Assembly (NCBI GenBank): GCA_964510205.1
Contig: CAZEBW010000095.1
Location: 1 to 12,726, forward strand
DNA from: CAZEBW01 sp964510205
GTDB taxonomy: Bacteria; Chloroflexota; Anaerolineae; VGOG01
Length of the DNA stretch: 12,726 nt
Direction of reading: 5' to 3'
The position numbers and the translations under genes are program-made. The notes below the pieces were generated by a model. That model ran no database searches, was not told the origin of the DNA, and saw only the letters and a program-made list of their open reading frames with translations. Positions 1 to 6,989 of the stretch are shown one piece after another (within the stretch, counting starts at the first letter, position 1; every line of letters begins with the position of its first letter).

Positions 1-427
1 TGCCACGGGTGAACACGTCCATAATCACGGCCAGGTAAACGAAGTCGTAGCGTAGACAAACGTAGGTGATGTCCGACACCCAGACCTGCTCGGGGCACAC
101 GATCTCCAAGTCCTGAACCAGGTTCGGATAGCGGGGGAAATCGTGCTCGCTGTTGGTGGTGCGACGCTTCTTGCGTTTGGTTTTGGCCTGGATGTCCATC
201 AACCGCATCAAACGGTGCACGCGCTTGCGGTTGACAGCCCAATCCTGCCGTTGCAACTGCGCCGTGACATGGCGATAGCCATAGGTGGGCCACTCCGCAG
301 CCACAGCCTTGATAGCTGCCCTGAGCTCTGCCTCATCCGCTTGCTCGGTGGGCTGGTGGTAATAGCTGCTCCTGGCACAACCGAGAACATCACAAGCCAG
401 AGTGACGGGATAATCCTGAGCAAGCAT
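1..427 (-). CDS. IS3-family transposase orfB (integrase core), cut by window edge
   Basis: This is the catalytic half of an IS3 transposase, normally made as an OrfAB fusion by frameshifting, which cuts and joins the element ends. About 142 codons are visible from the ATG at 427. The reading frame is also open upstream to the slippage site at 477-484, where it is entered as SLEHLNLSLEQKREVIEML. The first part carries the HTH_21-like segment (WPTYGYRHVTAQL, then VNRKRVHRLMRLMDIQ). It is followed by the start of the rve/DDE domain, with VWVSDITYV supplying the first catalytic Asp and YLAVIMDVFTRG as the next strand. The remaining D and E lie beyond the window. The usual full length is about 270-290 residues, so roughly half is missing here only because the window ends. 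No internal stop was found. Confidence 0.9.
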   Translation of the reverse strand, partial: MLAQDYPVTLACDVLGCARSSYYHQPTEQADEAELRAAIKAVAAEWPTYGYRHVTAQLQRQDWAVNRKRVHRLMRLMDIQAKTKRKKRRTTNSEHDFPRYPNLVQDLEIVCPEQVWVSDITYVCLRYDFVYLAVIMDVFTRG

Positions 428-432
428 CTCGA

Positions 433-738
433 TCACCTCCCGTTTCTGCTCGAGAGAGAGGTTAAGATGTTCGAGGCTTTTTTTACCCCCTCCAGCTCCA
501 TCGTCAGTCGCCCGATCATCCGCTCCAGTTCGGCGATCCGTTCTTGCTCATCGCCTCTACTGGGCTCCGTGGCGAAAATCTCGGGGGCCCGTTCCAGGAA
601 TTCCTTTCGCCAACGGGAGAAAACCTGTGACCGCAGCCGGTGCTCGCGGCAGATTTCGGCCTGGTCCTTGATACCGGTCAGCTCTTCCAGGACTACCTGG
701 GTCTTGAACTCTGATGTAAATGTTCGACGCTTTGACAT
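433..738 (-). CDS. IS3-family transposase orfA (HTH, Transposase_8)
   Basis: OrfA of an IS3 element: a small DNA-binding protein that recognises the element ends and modulates transposition. It has 101 residues, the usual size. The N-terminal MSKRRTFTSEFKTQVVLEEL and the following EICREHRL...FSRWRKEFL form the helix-turn-helix of Transposase_8. Residues from about 60 onward (RGDEQERIAELERMIGRLTMELEGVKKA) form a leucine-zipper-like coiled coil, as in IS3 OrfA proteins. The start is supported by GAAAGGGG seven bases upstream of the ATG. The 3' end overlaps the -1 frame of orfB. OrfA stops at TGA (433-435) after reading through the A7G site, so most ribosomes should make OrfA alone and a fraction OrfAB. 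Confidence 0.92.
   Translation of the reverse strand: MSKRRTFTSEFKTQVVLEELTGIKDQAEICREHRLRSQVFSRWRKEFLERAPEIFATEPSRGDEQERIAELERMIGRLTMELEGVKKASNILTSLSSRNGR
477..484 (-). other. Programmed -1 frameshift site (A7G) between orfA and orfB
   Basis: On the minus strand the sequence reads GTA AAA AAA GCC in the orfA frame, giving an A AAA AAA G heptamer. Slipping one base back continues as AGC CTC GAA CAT in the orfB frame, which stays open to the window edge. This is the standard recoding arrangement in IS3 elements. Slippage itself is inferred. Confidence 0.82.
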
Positions 739-773
739 AGTGTTTCCCCTTTCTTGGACTGATTATACTTGAA

Positions 774-808
774 CTATCGTGGTTGTCCAATTCTAGGGGG
801 TCATTACA
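774..808 (-). repeat. Candidate terminal inverted repeat of the IS3 element
   Basis: From base 808 inward the minus strand reads TGTAATGACCCCCTAGAATT followed by GGACAACCACGATAG. It lies about 40 bp upstream of the orfA ribosome-binding site, where the left end of an IS3 element should be, and starts with TG. The mate is outside the window, so the exact boundary (808, or 803 if it starts TGACCCCC) is uncertain. Confidence 0.6.
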
Positions 809-879
809 CCTTGTAGTGCCAGAACATAGCATGCCCTGTAACCTAGGGGCGCCAGGTATTGTCAAGGTTTGCCTAACTG

Positions 880-1008
880 GACAATGTTAAGTTAATGTCA
901 TTGCGAGCGTAGCGAAGCAATCTCCCGCCTCCAATTGCAGGCAACGGTGGGGATTGCTTCGTCGCTCCGCTCCTCGCAATGACGCTTGACGCGAAAGTTA
1001 ACATTGTC
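880..1008. repeat. Nested palindromic repeat (ATTGCGAGC type, MITE-like)
   Basis: Three nested inverted pairs are visible: GACAATGTTAA (880-890) with its complement at 998-1008; GTCATTGCGAG (897-907) with 973-983; and CGAAGCAATC (913-922) with 952-961. The 29-nt centre is unpaired. From memory, repeats with this GTCATTGCGAG...GAAGCAATC core are dispersed in many copies in Chloroflexota and several other phyla; no search was possible. It lies 72 bp from the IS3 end and about 295 bp downstream of the SBP lipoprotein stop. It has no coding capacity of its own. The short reading frame across it (873-1169, minus) is best explained by the repeat. Confidence 0.85.
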
Positions 1009-1233
1009 GAGCTAAACACGGCCATCAAATGCTGTAGTGATGTACAGGTGGACCGATTTAGCCTCGCCAAGAGCTGCCCAGGCATACCAGGGACCTTAGG
1101 ATGAACTACCTTCTCTGCAAGTACCCACATTCCTGCCCGCAACTCGGCCAGCCGTACGCACAACAACACCGTACATACACGTACAGGACCTTATCGATTG
1201 GCCAGTACCGATGGCCTCTTTCGAATGGAGAGG
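1009..1233. other. Non-coding or degraded spacer
   Basis: No convincing gene was found. On the minus strand, one frame between about 1091 and 1014 reads PWYAWAALGEAKSVHLYITT and then AFDGRV before a TAG, with a stop immediately upstream. It looks more protein-like than random and may be the last residues of a lost gene, but no family was recognised. Nothing else stands out. Confidence 0.3.
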
Positions 1234-1265
1234 GCTGCCGGGTTGCTTTTTGACAACCCGGCAGC
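1234..1265 (-). terminator. Hairpin downstream of the SBP lipoprotein gene, possible terminator
   Basis: GCTGCCGGGTTG (1234-1245) pairs perfectly with CAACCCGGCAGC (1254-1265) across an 8-nt loop. The 12-bp GC-rich stem begins about 38 bp after the gene's TAA. No U-tract follows on the minus strand, so it may be a weak terminator or an mRNA-stabilising 3' hairpin. Confidence 0.55.
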
Positions 1266-1302
1266 GTCAAGATCCTTGGGTCGCCGGAGTAAGCTTGTCA
1301 GA

Positions 1303-2721
1303 TTACTTCTCAGCAGCCCAGTAGGCGTCATGAGACTTCTGGAGTTCCTCAATGAACTCTTCCGCGTCGATCTCGCCCAGGAAGAAGCGGTCATGTACTG
1401 GATGGAAGACTGCAGTCAACCATCCAGGAATTTCATCGTTGATGGCGTGGTGCATGTGGACGACGACCTTGGCGTTGTCAATCAACTTATTCTGGGTTCT
1501 GGAGTGCTTAGGCAGGGGCAGGTCCTTGAGAGCGCCCACGCTGGCTGTCTCAGTGACCTTCTCCTCTTGAATTTCGCGGCTGGTCATATACTTAAGGAAG
1601 TGGATAGCAGCCTCCTTGTGCTTAGCCCCCTTGGGGATAAACCAGCCATTGAACTTGGCCTCGATCACGGGGCCAGTCCCCTTGCCCTGGATGATAGGGA
1701 AGAATGTGGGAATCAGTTCCCAATCCTCGGGGAAGCTATCTACGAGCTCGCTACCGATCCAACTGCCGTTGAGGATTAGAGCACAGCGACCGGTGGTGAG
1801 CTCCATCTGGCCAGCAGGCCACTGAGATCCCTCGTAGCCTTCCATCAAATAGCCACCCTTGATGACGTCTTCCTCCTCTATCTTGGCGGCTTTGAGGAAG
1901 TCGGGGTTATCAACCCAGGAGGTACCAGGCTTATCCATGGCAGTATCAAGGAGAACTTGCTGGCCGGCGACCTGGCCAGCGATAAACTCAAACCACCAAC
2001 CCGTGTACCAGCCAATGTTGTCCTGCGCGATGGGCTCGATGCCTGCATCTTTGAGTTGCTGGCAGATGCTGAGGAACTCTTCCCAAGTCCACACCTCAGG
2101 TACAGCGATGCCCTGCTCTTCGAAGACTTTGTCCACGTAGAACATACCCATGATGTGGTACTCCACAGGCACGCCATAGATACCGGCTCCCTCGGAACCG
2201 TCCTCAACCCAGGCAAGATCCAAAACATCCTTGAGATAGGTGTCTTTCCACGTTTCGGCGCCTTCAAAGTTGAGGGTCTCGAAGTACTCGGTGACTGGCT
2301 GACTCACCCCTTCGCGGGCCATAGAGAGAAACAGAGCCCTGTTGCCCCAGACGGCATCCGGCGGGTCATCAGCGGCGATGCGGGCGCGGGCTTTCTGCAG
2401 ATACTCGCCCCCACCCCAAGTCCACTGGACGTCTACGTTGGGGAACATCTCCTCATACTCGGCAGTGATCTTCCCATACCAGGGTTGTCCATAGACGCCC
2501 ACCCCAAGGACACTGTATATATCGACGGTTTGATCGCCTTCTGGTGCCGGGACTGGGCCCTCAGGTGGTTTCATTGGTTGTGGCGCTTTGGTCGGCTCAG
2601 CCGGCTTGGCCGTTGCTGTAGGCTTGGGCGTCGGCGTTGGCGTCGGTTTCGGTGCACAAGCTGTGAGAACCAACGCTGCGATCACCACAAGCACGAACGT
2701 AACCCTATACCAGTGTTTCAT
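1303..2721 (-). CDS. Extracellular solute-binding lipoprotein, family 1 (sugar-type ABC transporter)
   Basis: A membrane-anchored substrate-binding protein of an ABC importer, most like the sugar-binding SBP_bac_1/8 proteins; the ligand is unknown. It has 472 residues. Residues 1-21 are a lipoprotein signal peptide with hydrophobic core VTFVLVVIAALVL and lipobox LTAC, the lipidated Cys being C22. A Pro/Thr-rich linker (about 23-62, PTPTPTPKPTATAKP) should hold the domain off the membrane. Family features follow: an N-terminal lobe with AEYEEMFPNVDVQWTW, the hinge region YGVPVEYHIMGMFYVDKVF, and GWFIPKGAKHKEAAIHFLKY near the C-terminus. AAAGGAGG eight bases upstream fixes the start. Amidohydrolase C lies 122 bp upstream, so co-transcription is possible. 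No permease follows: a hairpin and then an IS3 element come next, so the partner genes are elsewhere or lost. Confidence 0.93.
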   Translation of the reverse strand: MKHWYRVTFVLVVIAALVLTACAPKPTPTPTPKPTATAKPAEPTKAPQPMKPPEGPVPAPEGDQTVDIYSVLGVGVYGQPWYGKITAEYEEMFPNVDVQWTWGGGEYLQKARARIAADDPPDAVWGNRALFLSMAREGVSQPVTEYFETLNFEGAETWKDTYLKDVLDLAWVEDGSEGAGIYGVPVEYHIMGMFYVDKVFEEQGIAVPEVWTWEEFLSICQQLKDAGIEPIAQDNIGWYTGWWFEFIAGQVAGQQVLLDTAMDKPGTSWVDNPDFLKAAKIEEEDVIKGGYLMEGYEGSQWPAGQMELTTGRCALILNGSWIGSELVDSFPEDWELIPTFFPIIQGKGTGPVIEAKFNGWFIPKGAKHKEAAIHFLKYMTSREIQEEKVTETASVGALKDLPLPKHSRTQNKLIDNAKVVVHMHHAINDEIPGWLTAVFHPVHDRFFLGEIDAEEFIEELQKSHDAYWAAEK

Positions 2722-2729
2722 TATCTAAA

Positions 2730-2737
2730 CCTCCTTT
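2730..2737 (-). promoter_or_regulatory. Strong ribosome-binding site of the SBP lipoprotein gene
   Basis: AAAGGAGG on the minus strand, eight bases before the ATG at 2721. It settles the start so that the full signal peptide is included. Confidence 0.85.
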
Positions 2738-2843
2738 AGTTATCAGAATCAGCATGGTGGACGATTAGCTAGCTATGCAGTTCTGTCCTTTTCATCACCC
2801 CCTTTCCATGACCGAGAGGCAAAGCCCCAAAGTTAATTGGAAG

Positions 2844-3992
2844 CTAGAAGTAGGGATCATAATAGTCACCCATTTCTTCTTTCAACCTCTTCTTCCTGGC
2901 CTGAATCCTCTCCACCTGCTCCTCCAAGTGATGACACTGGATGGCATTCAGACCAAAGATCTTCTGCCGTTGAATATCTGTCAAGAACTCACACTGCCGA
3001 AAGATCCAGTCCACAACCTGCCAGTAGGTGGCGTGATTCAAGATGTATGGATAGTCCGATCCAAAGAGGATAGAGTCCTCTCCATTGAATTCATCTAGCA
3101 TACGCCGCAGGTGAACCTGCGCACTGGGCTGGGTCGAATCTTCCAGGATGAAGATGCCGTGGGATGCACACCCCATTTCTGTGTACATGTTGGGATACTT
3201 GAGCAAGGACATGCGTTCCTCACAATAGGGGAAGGAGGGGAAGCAGAAATGCTCCTGGATGAAGTTGATCCTTGGATATTGCTGGACGATGTCCTCAACG
3301 TCTCGGAAGATCTGCTCAATGACCTTGTGTGGCCCGCGGCGGGGGATATCCAGCGTGACCGCCCACTGCCATTCGGAAAGCTTGTCCCAGAAGCGCTGCA
3401 TGTAGGGAGCAGTCAAACGAAAGTCTGGCCTCATCGGGTTCATCGCGTAACGGGCCTTCTCCGGATCCTCCCAAGGCGATGTGGTGGGAAAGATCATGTT
3501 GAGCACCTGCAGTCCCTTTTCATTTGCCTCCTGCAATTGCATCATCGTCAGTTCGTCGAAGTCCATGTCCACTACAGCGGTCCCAATGAACCGATCAGGC
3601 CACTTTTGCAAACACTCGGCGACATAATCATTGAAGTGACCATGAGCATCAGCCTGAGTGATGTTAGATATGTCGATGCCCACGCGGTTCATATCCTGCA
3701 GCCCCAGTTCGGCGCTGGCACCAGCACCGAAAGATGGCGGGTAGCGGTCGTGGACCATATAGCCCCCGATCTTGACTTGGCCCCAACCGATGCTTACCAG
3801 TGAACGCCCCTCCCGTACGGCAGCCTCCACATCGCCCGGTGGGACCAGATGAAAATGCTGATCGAAGATGAACCACTCAGCCAACTCGGGGAAGAGCTCG
3901 TATTTGCGCGGCTCGATGCGGCGCAAGCGCTTTCGCTCCTCGTAGCCACCATGCTCAGTCCATGCCGTGGCATCGAACTCTCGCTCTGACAT
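2844..3992 (-). CDS. Amidohydrolase C, amidohydrolase_2 (ACMSD-like) superfamily
   Basis: A TIM-barrel metal-dependent hydrolase or decarboxylase of 382 residues; substrate unknown, no signal peptide, so cytoplasmic. Residues 41-48 read FIFDQHFH, an HxH metal motif (H46, H48) like that of ACMSD-type decarboxylases. FIQEHFCFPSF places a conserved His at 248, and LFGSDYPY places the usual Asp at 313. The strand where related decarboxylases carry another metal His reads VTLDIPRR, with D215 there instead, by my unaided alignment. The C-terminal 35 residues are charged and helical. Amidohydrolase A is collinear along its whole length; pseudogene B matches its 5' end closely. AAAGGAG eight bases upstream of the ATG supports the start. 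The SBP lipoprotein gene follows after 122 bp. Family is sure; the reaction is not. Confidence 0.88.
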   Translation of the reverse strand: MSEREFDATAWTEHGGYEERKRLRRIEPRKYELFPELAEWFIFDQHFHLVPPGDVEAAVREGRSLVSIGWGQVKIGGYMVHDRYPPSFGAGASAELGLQDMNRVGIDISNITQADAHGHFNDYVAECLQKWPDRFIGTAVVDMDFDELTMMQLQEANEKGLQVLNMIFPTTSPWEDPEKARYAMNPMRPDFRLTAPYMQRFWDKLSEWQWAVTLDIPRRGPHKVIEQIFRDVEDIVQQYPRINFIQEHFCFPSFPYCEERMSLLKYPNMYTEMGCASHGIFILEDSTQPSAQVHLRRMLDEFNGEDSILFGSDYPYILNHATYWQVVDWIFRQCEFLTDIQRQKIFGLNAIQCHHLEEQVERIQARKKRLKEEMGDYYDPYF

Positions 3993-4128
3993 TGTTTATT
4001 CTCCTTTCGACTTATTTCAAGGTTAGTACAATCGATCTGCAAAGCACTGTTTCGCGAACGACTAACTCTGCAAACACTCACACCAAGAAGATTTAGCGTA
4101 ACGGTTGTGCAACCAGGCGCCGAATCGT
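3993..4128. other. Spacer upstream of amidohydrolase C
   Basis: Contains the gene's ribosome-binding site (AAAGGAG, minus strand, 4001-4007) and a short palindrome GGTTGTGCAACC (4103-4114, imperfect at the centre). The stretch probably includes the distal end of the decayed transposon, but no terminal repeat can be recognised. No convincing promoter was found. Confidence 0.4.
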
Positions 4129-4640
4129 TTATATCGGCGAAAAAACGTAACTCTTGAACAGTGGCAAGGCCAGTTGAAAGGGTGCAGAGGCCTGGATCAC
4201 CAACTTCACGCCTGCAAACGCGCTCAACTCCGTGAACCTTAACAGACAGCCTTGAGGCTGCCAGATCACCTAGGCCGAGGTGTTGGCCGCAATGCGCACC
4301 ATCTGCTTGACGCTCGCCTGATGGCGATCAAATGGCGCCGGAGCATCAGGGCAAATCTCGTGAAGCCACGCTGCTGCCCAGCGGACGAAGTTAGCGGCGA
4401 AGGCCGCAAACTCTTCCTGGATCACCAGTCCGCCAGGGGAGCGCACCTTCAGGTGGTGCCTCTGGAAGACGTTCTTGCCCTCCTTGACTCCCGCCTCGAT
4501 GGTCTGGCGTCCGTTGTAGAAGGTGAACCACCCCGCCAGGTCTGCGGTGACCTGCTCTTCTCCGTAGTGCAGCAGGACGCCTTATCGCTCCTTGTCTCCG
4601 GTTTGGAACCGCTCCAGACCAACATCCAAAGGACAAAAAA
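4129..4640 (-). pseudogene. C-terminal remnant of an IS4-superfamily (DDE, YREK) transposase
   Basis: Reading the minus strand from about 4640 gives LERFQTGDKER, a stop, then GVLLHYGEEQVTADLAGWFT, FYNGRQTIEAGVKEGKNVF and a run to a final TAA at 4129-4131. The segment YNGRQTIEAGVKEGK (4474-4518) fits the Y-(2)-R-(3)-E-(6)-K signature of IS4-like transposases exactly, so E is the likely third catalytic residue. Two in-frame stops break it: TAA at 4582-4584 and TAG at 4270-4272 (TSA*VIWQPQGCLL, where Trp is likely ancestral). The N-terminal part with both catalytic Asp residues is absent. At its 5' side it is fused directly to the truncated amidohydrolase B, which indicates a deletion or recombination junction near 4640 rather than a clean insertion. 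It cannot be active. Confidence 0.8.
4474..4518 (-). other. YREK transposase signature in the remnant
   Basis: Codons for Y, then R after two residues, E after three more and K after six more are intact (YNGRQTIEAGVKEGK). This exact spacing is what identifies the degraded frame as an IS4-superfamily transposase. Confidence 0.75.
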
Positions 4641-4642
4641 AG

Positions 4643-5381
4643 GTTATCCTGTACAAAGTTGATATCCGGATACTGCTAGGCTACTTCTTCCAAATCACCA
4701 AGTATCCGCTCTGGCACGGTCCCAGGGATACGGCGCGAGATATTCAGAGTAAGGACCCATCGCCACTCCGAGAGACTATCCCAGAAGCGCTGCATGTAGG
4801 ACGCGTTAAACCGAACGTCCGGCTTGATGGAAACGGGCGTATATGCTTTCTCGTCCGCGGGTTCTGTCCAGAGAGACAACGGCTCCAGAGTGATGTTCAA
4901 TGCTGTCAGGCCACGCCGATTACACGTCTCCAGCTCCAGCATGGTCAGGTCGTCCCAGTCTATGCTGATCAGCGCTGTACCGACGAAGCGGTCCGGACAC
5001 CTTTGTACACACTCCGCCACGAACTCGTTCAGGTAGCCGTAAAACGGGCTCTGCGAGATGGAGGCCATATCCAAAAGCATTGCGGTCCATGTATTCTAGG
5101 AGCACTTCAGGCGGACTGCTGCGGTCAAACCCTGGCGGGATGCGATCCCGAGTCATAAAGCTGTCGATCTTTGTTCTACCCAATCCGTTGTCGACTTGCA
5201 GGCGAGCCTCGCGGATGGCGTGAATGGCTGGATAGACCCGAGCCTCCTGATCGAAGATGAAGCACTCGGCCAACTCGGGGAAGAGCTCGGATTTGCGCGG
5301 CTCGATGCGGGGCAAGCGTCTTCGCACCTCGTAGCCACCGTGTTCGGTCCATGCTGCGGCGTTGAACTTTCTGTATGACAT
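4643..5381 (-). pseudogene. Amidohydrolase B, broken paralogue of A and C
   Basis: The frame starts at ATG 5381, preceded by AAAGGG, and reads MSYRKFNAAAWTEHGGYE... like amidohydrolase C. Three lesions are visible. First, after LLEYMDRN the frame shifts: ten bases lie between the Arg codon (CGC) and the GAT of DMASI where A has nine (HGV), so there is a 1-nt insertion in or near CTTTT at about 5080. Second, after DLEEVA the next codon is TAG (4676-4678) where A and C read QQYP or similar; the sequence goes on as QYPDINFVQ, so CAG became TAG. Third, homology ends at about 4643-4649, losing the last third including the GSDYPY Asp. The metal motif is also altered to FDQEAR. No function is expected. 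Confidence 0.85.
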
Positions 5382-5412
5382 CAATTGCCCTTTCTTCATT
5401 CAGCTGTTTGGC

Positions 5413-6954
5413 CTACGCCAATCGGGCATCGTGCAGATAGGACCAACCCTGGAAGTGAAATCTGATTCCTTGCAGATCAACCCGACTCGCTCGAATGAAG
5501 GCAGATGAATAGACGGGCAACACGGTTGCCTCCTCCATGATGATCTCCTGAATGCGATAGTAGATCTCACGTCGCCTCTCCCCATCCATCTCCCGCCGCC
5601 CCGCGATGGCCAAACGGTCCAACTCCTCGTCCCTCAAACGGGAATAGGTGTAACTCCCCGGTTTCCCCGCCCCCTCACTGATGAACTTCATGCGAATCGT
5701 GGGATCAGGATCGTAATCGCGCGAATCGGTCATCACCAGATTGTACTCACCGGAGTCCATGATGCCGAACCACTCACGGAAGTCGTTAACGTGCTTGAGT
5801 TCTGTCTCGATCCCTATCAGTTCTTTCCACCCTCGCGTTGCAAGCTCACAGCTCTCCCTTGCCCCTACCTTGTCTCTCCAGATGAAGACGAGGCTCAGCC
5901 GGTTGCCATCCTTGACCCTCACCCCATCCGGCCCTCGCACCCACCCCGCCTCCTCCAAAAGCCGCTCCGCCTTCCCAAGATCATAAGGATACATCGTCTC
6001 CACTGCAGGATTGTAATACAAAGTCTCGCGACGGAGAACACCCCACGCCACCTCTTGCACACCGTGGAAGACCTCCTCGACAATGGCGGGTCGTTTGGTT
6101 CCATACAGCAGTGCCTGACGTACTGCCAATTCATCGGTGGGTGGCATCTCCACATTGATCTGCGCCCCAGCCTGCCCACCACAGGGAGCCCGATACACCA
6201 CAAAAGAGGGATTCGCTTCTAACTCCCTCACTCTGGCTGGCGGGATATGGTCTATGTAGTCAAGGTCACCAGCCAGCAGGCGGTCTACCCGCTCGTCCCC
6301 ATCGGGGATAAAGAGGTAACGGATCCTCTCGAACCATGCCGGTCCTGGGTGTTCAAATAGCGCCAGAGGTGCCCAGCGGTAGTTAGGGTTTCGCACAAAG
6401 GTCTGGTATTCACCGCTTTGATAGTACTCGGCAATGAAAGGGCCTGAGCCGGCCTGATGTTCCCAATAGTCTATGTCGCCGTACTTCTGAATTGCAGTCG
6501 GCGAAGCAATGCCAGTGGACACATGACAGACCACATCCGGGAAGGTAGCATGGGGCTCGTCAAAGTTCACTTGCAAGGTCCACTCGTCCAGCACATCGCA
6601 GGAGCGGTAGGGCCCAAAGAGAGTGGGCATGTAGACGTAGGGAACAGGACGATCCTCGGCCATGCGCATGGCCCGGTCCAGGTTGAACTTGACCGCTTCA
6701 GCGTTCAGCGGTGTGCCATCCTGGAAATGGACGTCCTTTCGCAGGTGGAAGACCCAATCACAGCCGTTCTCGGCCAGGTGCCATGACTCGGCCAGAGCTG
6801 GTTGCAAGGTGCCGTCGCTCACCCGTCGAACTAGGAGGGTGTCGTAGACCTGCAAGGCCTGCTCACCGTTGGTGAGCCCATCTACGTTTGGAGGATCCAA
6901 AGGGCGTCCTTCATCTAGGAAAACACCATAGCGTAGCTCTCTTTCTGCAATCAT
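5413..6954 (-). CDS. SBP_bac_5-type solute-binding protein, copy 1, no signal peptide
   Basis: A 513-residue relative of periplasmic oligopeptide/nickel-type binding proteins. Family features include the N-terminal LDPPNVDGLTNGEQALQVYDTL (about 19-40), LQPALAESWHLAENGCDWVFHLRKDVHFQDGTPLNAEAVKFNLDRAM (about 50-96, quoted only as landmarks LAESW, FHLRKDV, FQDGTPL), and GSGPFIAEYYQSGEYQTFVRNPNY further on. The protein begins right at the domain: MIAERELRYGVFLDEG, with no hydrophobic segment or lipobox, so it should stay cytoplasmic unless exported another way. GAGGAGAG just upstream is shared with copy 2 and decides this start. An ATG at 6993, overlapping the TGA of the preceding gene, would add 13 residues but has no ribosome-binding site. 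Copy 2 is nearly identical. Pseudogene B follows after 31 bp. No permease is nearby. Confidence 0.87.
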   Translation of the reverse strand: MIAERELRYGVFLDEGRPLDPPNVDGLTNGEQALQVYDTLLVRRVSDGTLQPALAESWHLAENGCDWVFHLRKDVHFQDGTPLNAEAVKFNLDRAMRMAEDRPVPYVYMPTLFGPYRSCDVLDEWTLQVNFDEPHATFPDVVCHVSTGIASPTAIQKYGDIDYWEHQAGSGPFIAEYYQSGEYQTFVRNPNYRWAPLALFEHPGPAWFERIRYLFIPDGDERVDRLLAGDLDYIDHIPPARVRELEANPSFVVYRAPCGGQAGAQINVEMPPTDELAVRQALLYGTKRPAIVEEVFHGVQEVAWGVLRRETLYYNPAVETMYPYDLGKAERLLEEAGWVRGPDGVRVKDGNRLSLVFIWRDKVGARESCELATRGWKELIGIETELKHVNDFREWFGIMDSGEYNLVMTDSRDYDPDPTIRMKFISEGAGKPGSYTYSRLRDEELDRLAIAGRREMDGERRREIYYRIQEIIMEEATVLPVYSSAFIRASRVDLQGIRFHFQGWSYLHDARLA

Positions 6955-6963
6955 GTCTCTCCT
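5413..6963. repeat. Direct repeat unit 1 (about 1.55 kb), mate at 9566-11116
   Basis: This unit aligns without gaps to 9566-11116 (offset 4153). By eye the core 5429-6905 is identical in every segment compared. Mismatches appear only at 5419, 5422, 5424, 5428, 6906 and 6910. It spans the whole SBP5 gene plus its ribosome-binding site; flanks beyond are unrelated. Confidence 0.93.
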
Positions 6964-6964
6964 C
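6957..6964 (-). promoter_or_regulatory. Ribosome-binding site that sets the SBP5 copy 1 start
   Basis: GAGGAGAG two bases before the ATG at 6954 (GAGG lies six bases away). The repeat identity to copy 2 ends right at this site, which argues that it is the conserved functional signal. Confidence 0.7.
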
Positions 6965-6989
6965 ACTTCCTGTAGTCCTGGGCCTTCCT

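Larger units (their letters stand above)
1..808 (-). mobile_element. IS3-family insertion sequence, one end only (partial)
   Basis: The element holds an orfA/orfB pair in the overlapping -1 arrangement typical of IS3 elements, an A7G slippage site between them, and a candidate terminal sequence upstream of orfA. Read outward-in, that terminus begins TGTAATGACCCCCTAGAATT, with the TG start usual for this family. The other end lies outside the window, so neither the terminal inverted repeat nor a target duplication can be confirmed. The visible part of orfB is open, so the element may be intact. Family assignment is firm; subgroup (IS150-like or other) is not. Confidence 0.88.

Noticed and set aside
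143..772. Long plus-strand reading frame across the IS3 region
   Set aside because: Antisense to orfA and orfB, which have clear transposase motifs and a frameshift site on the minus strand.
873..1169. 98-codon minus frame next to the palindromic repeat
   Set aside because: Its C-terminal third is translated repeat sequence, and no start signal or family motif was found.
1957..2739. 260-codon plus-strand frame over the SBP lipoprotein gene
   Set aside because: Mirror of a gene with a strong ribosome-binding site, signal peptide and family motifs; no domain is seen in the plus-strand product.
4000..4070. Promoter upstream of amidohydrolase C (TTGCAG, 17 nt, TGAAAT)
   Set aside because: Only 3 of 6 and 4 of 6 matches to the sigma-70 boxes, expected by chance in such a stretch.
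4391..4636. 81-codon minus frame (MSFGCWSGAVPNRRQG...)
   Set aside because: Arg/Gly-rich out-of-frame reading of the transposase remnant; the neighbouring frame carries the YREK signature.
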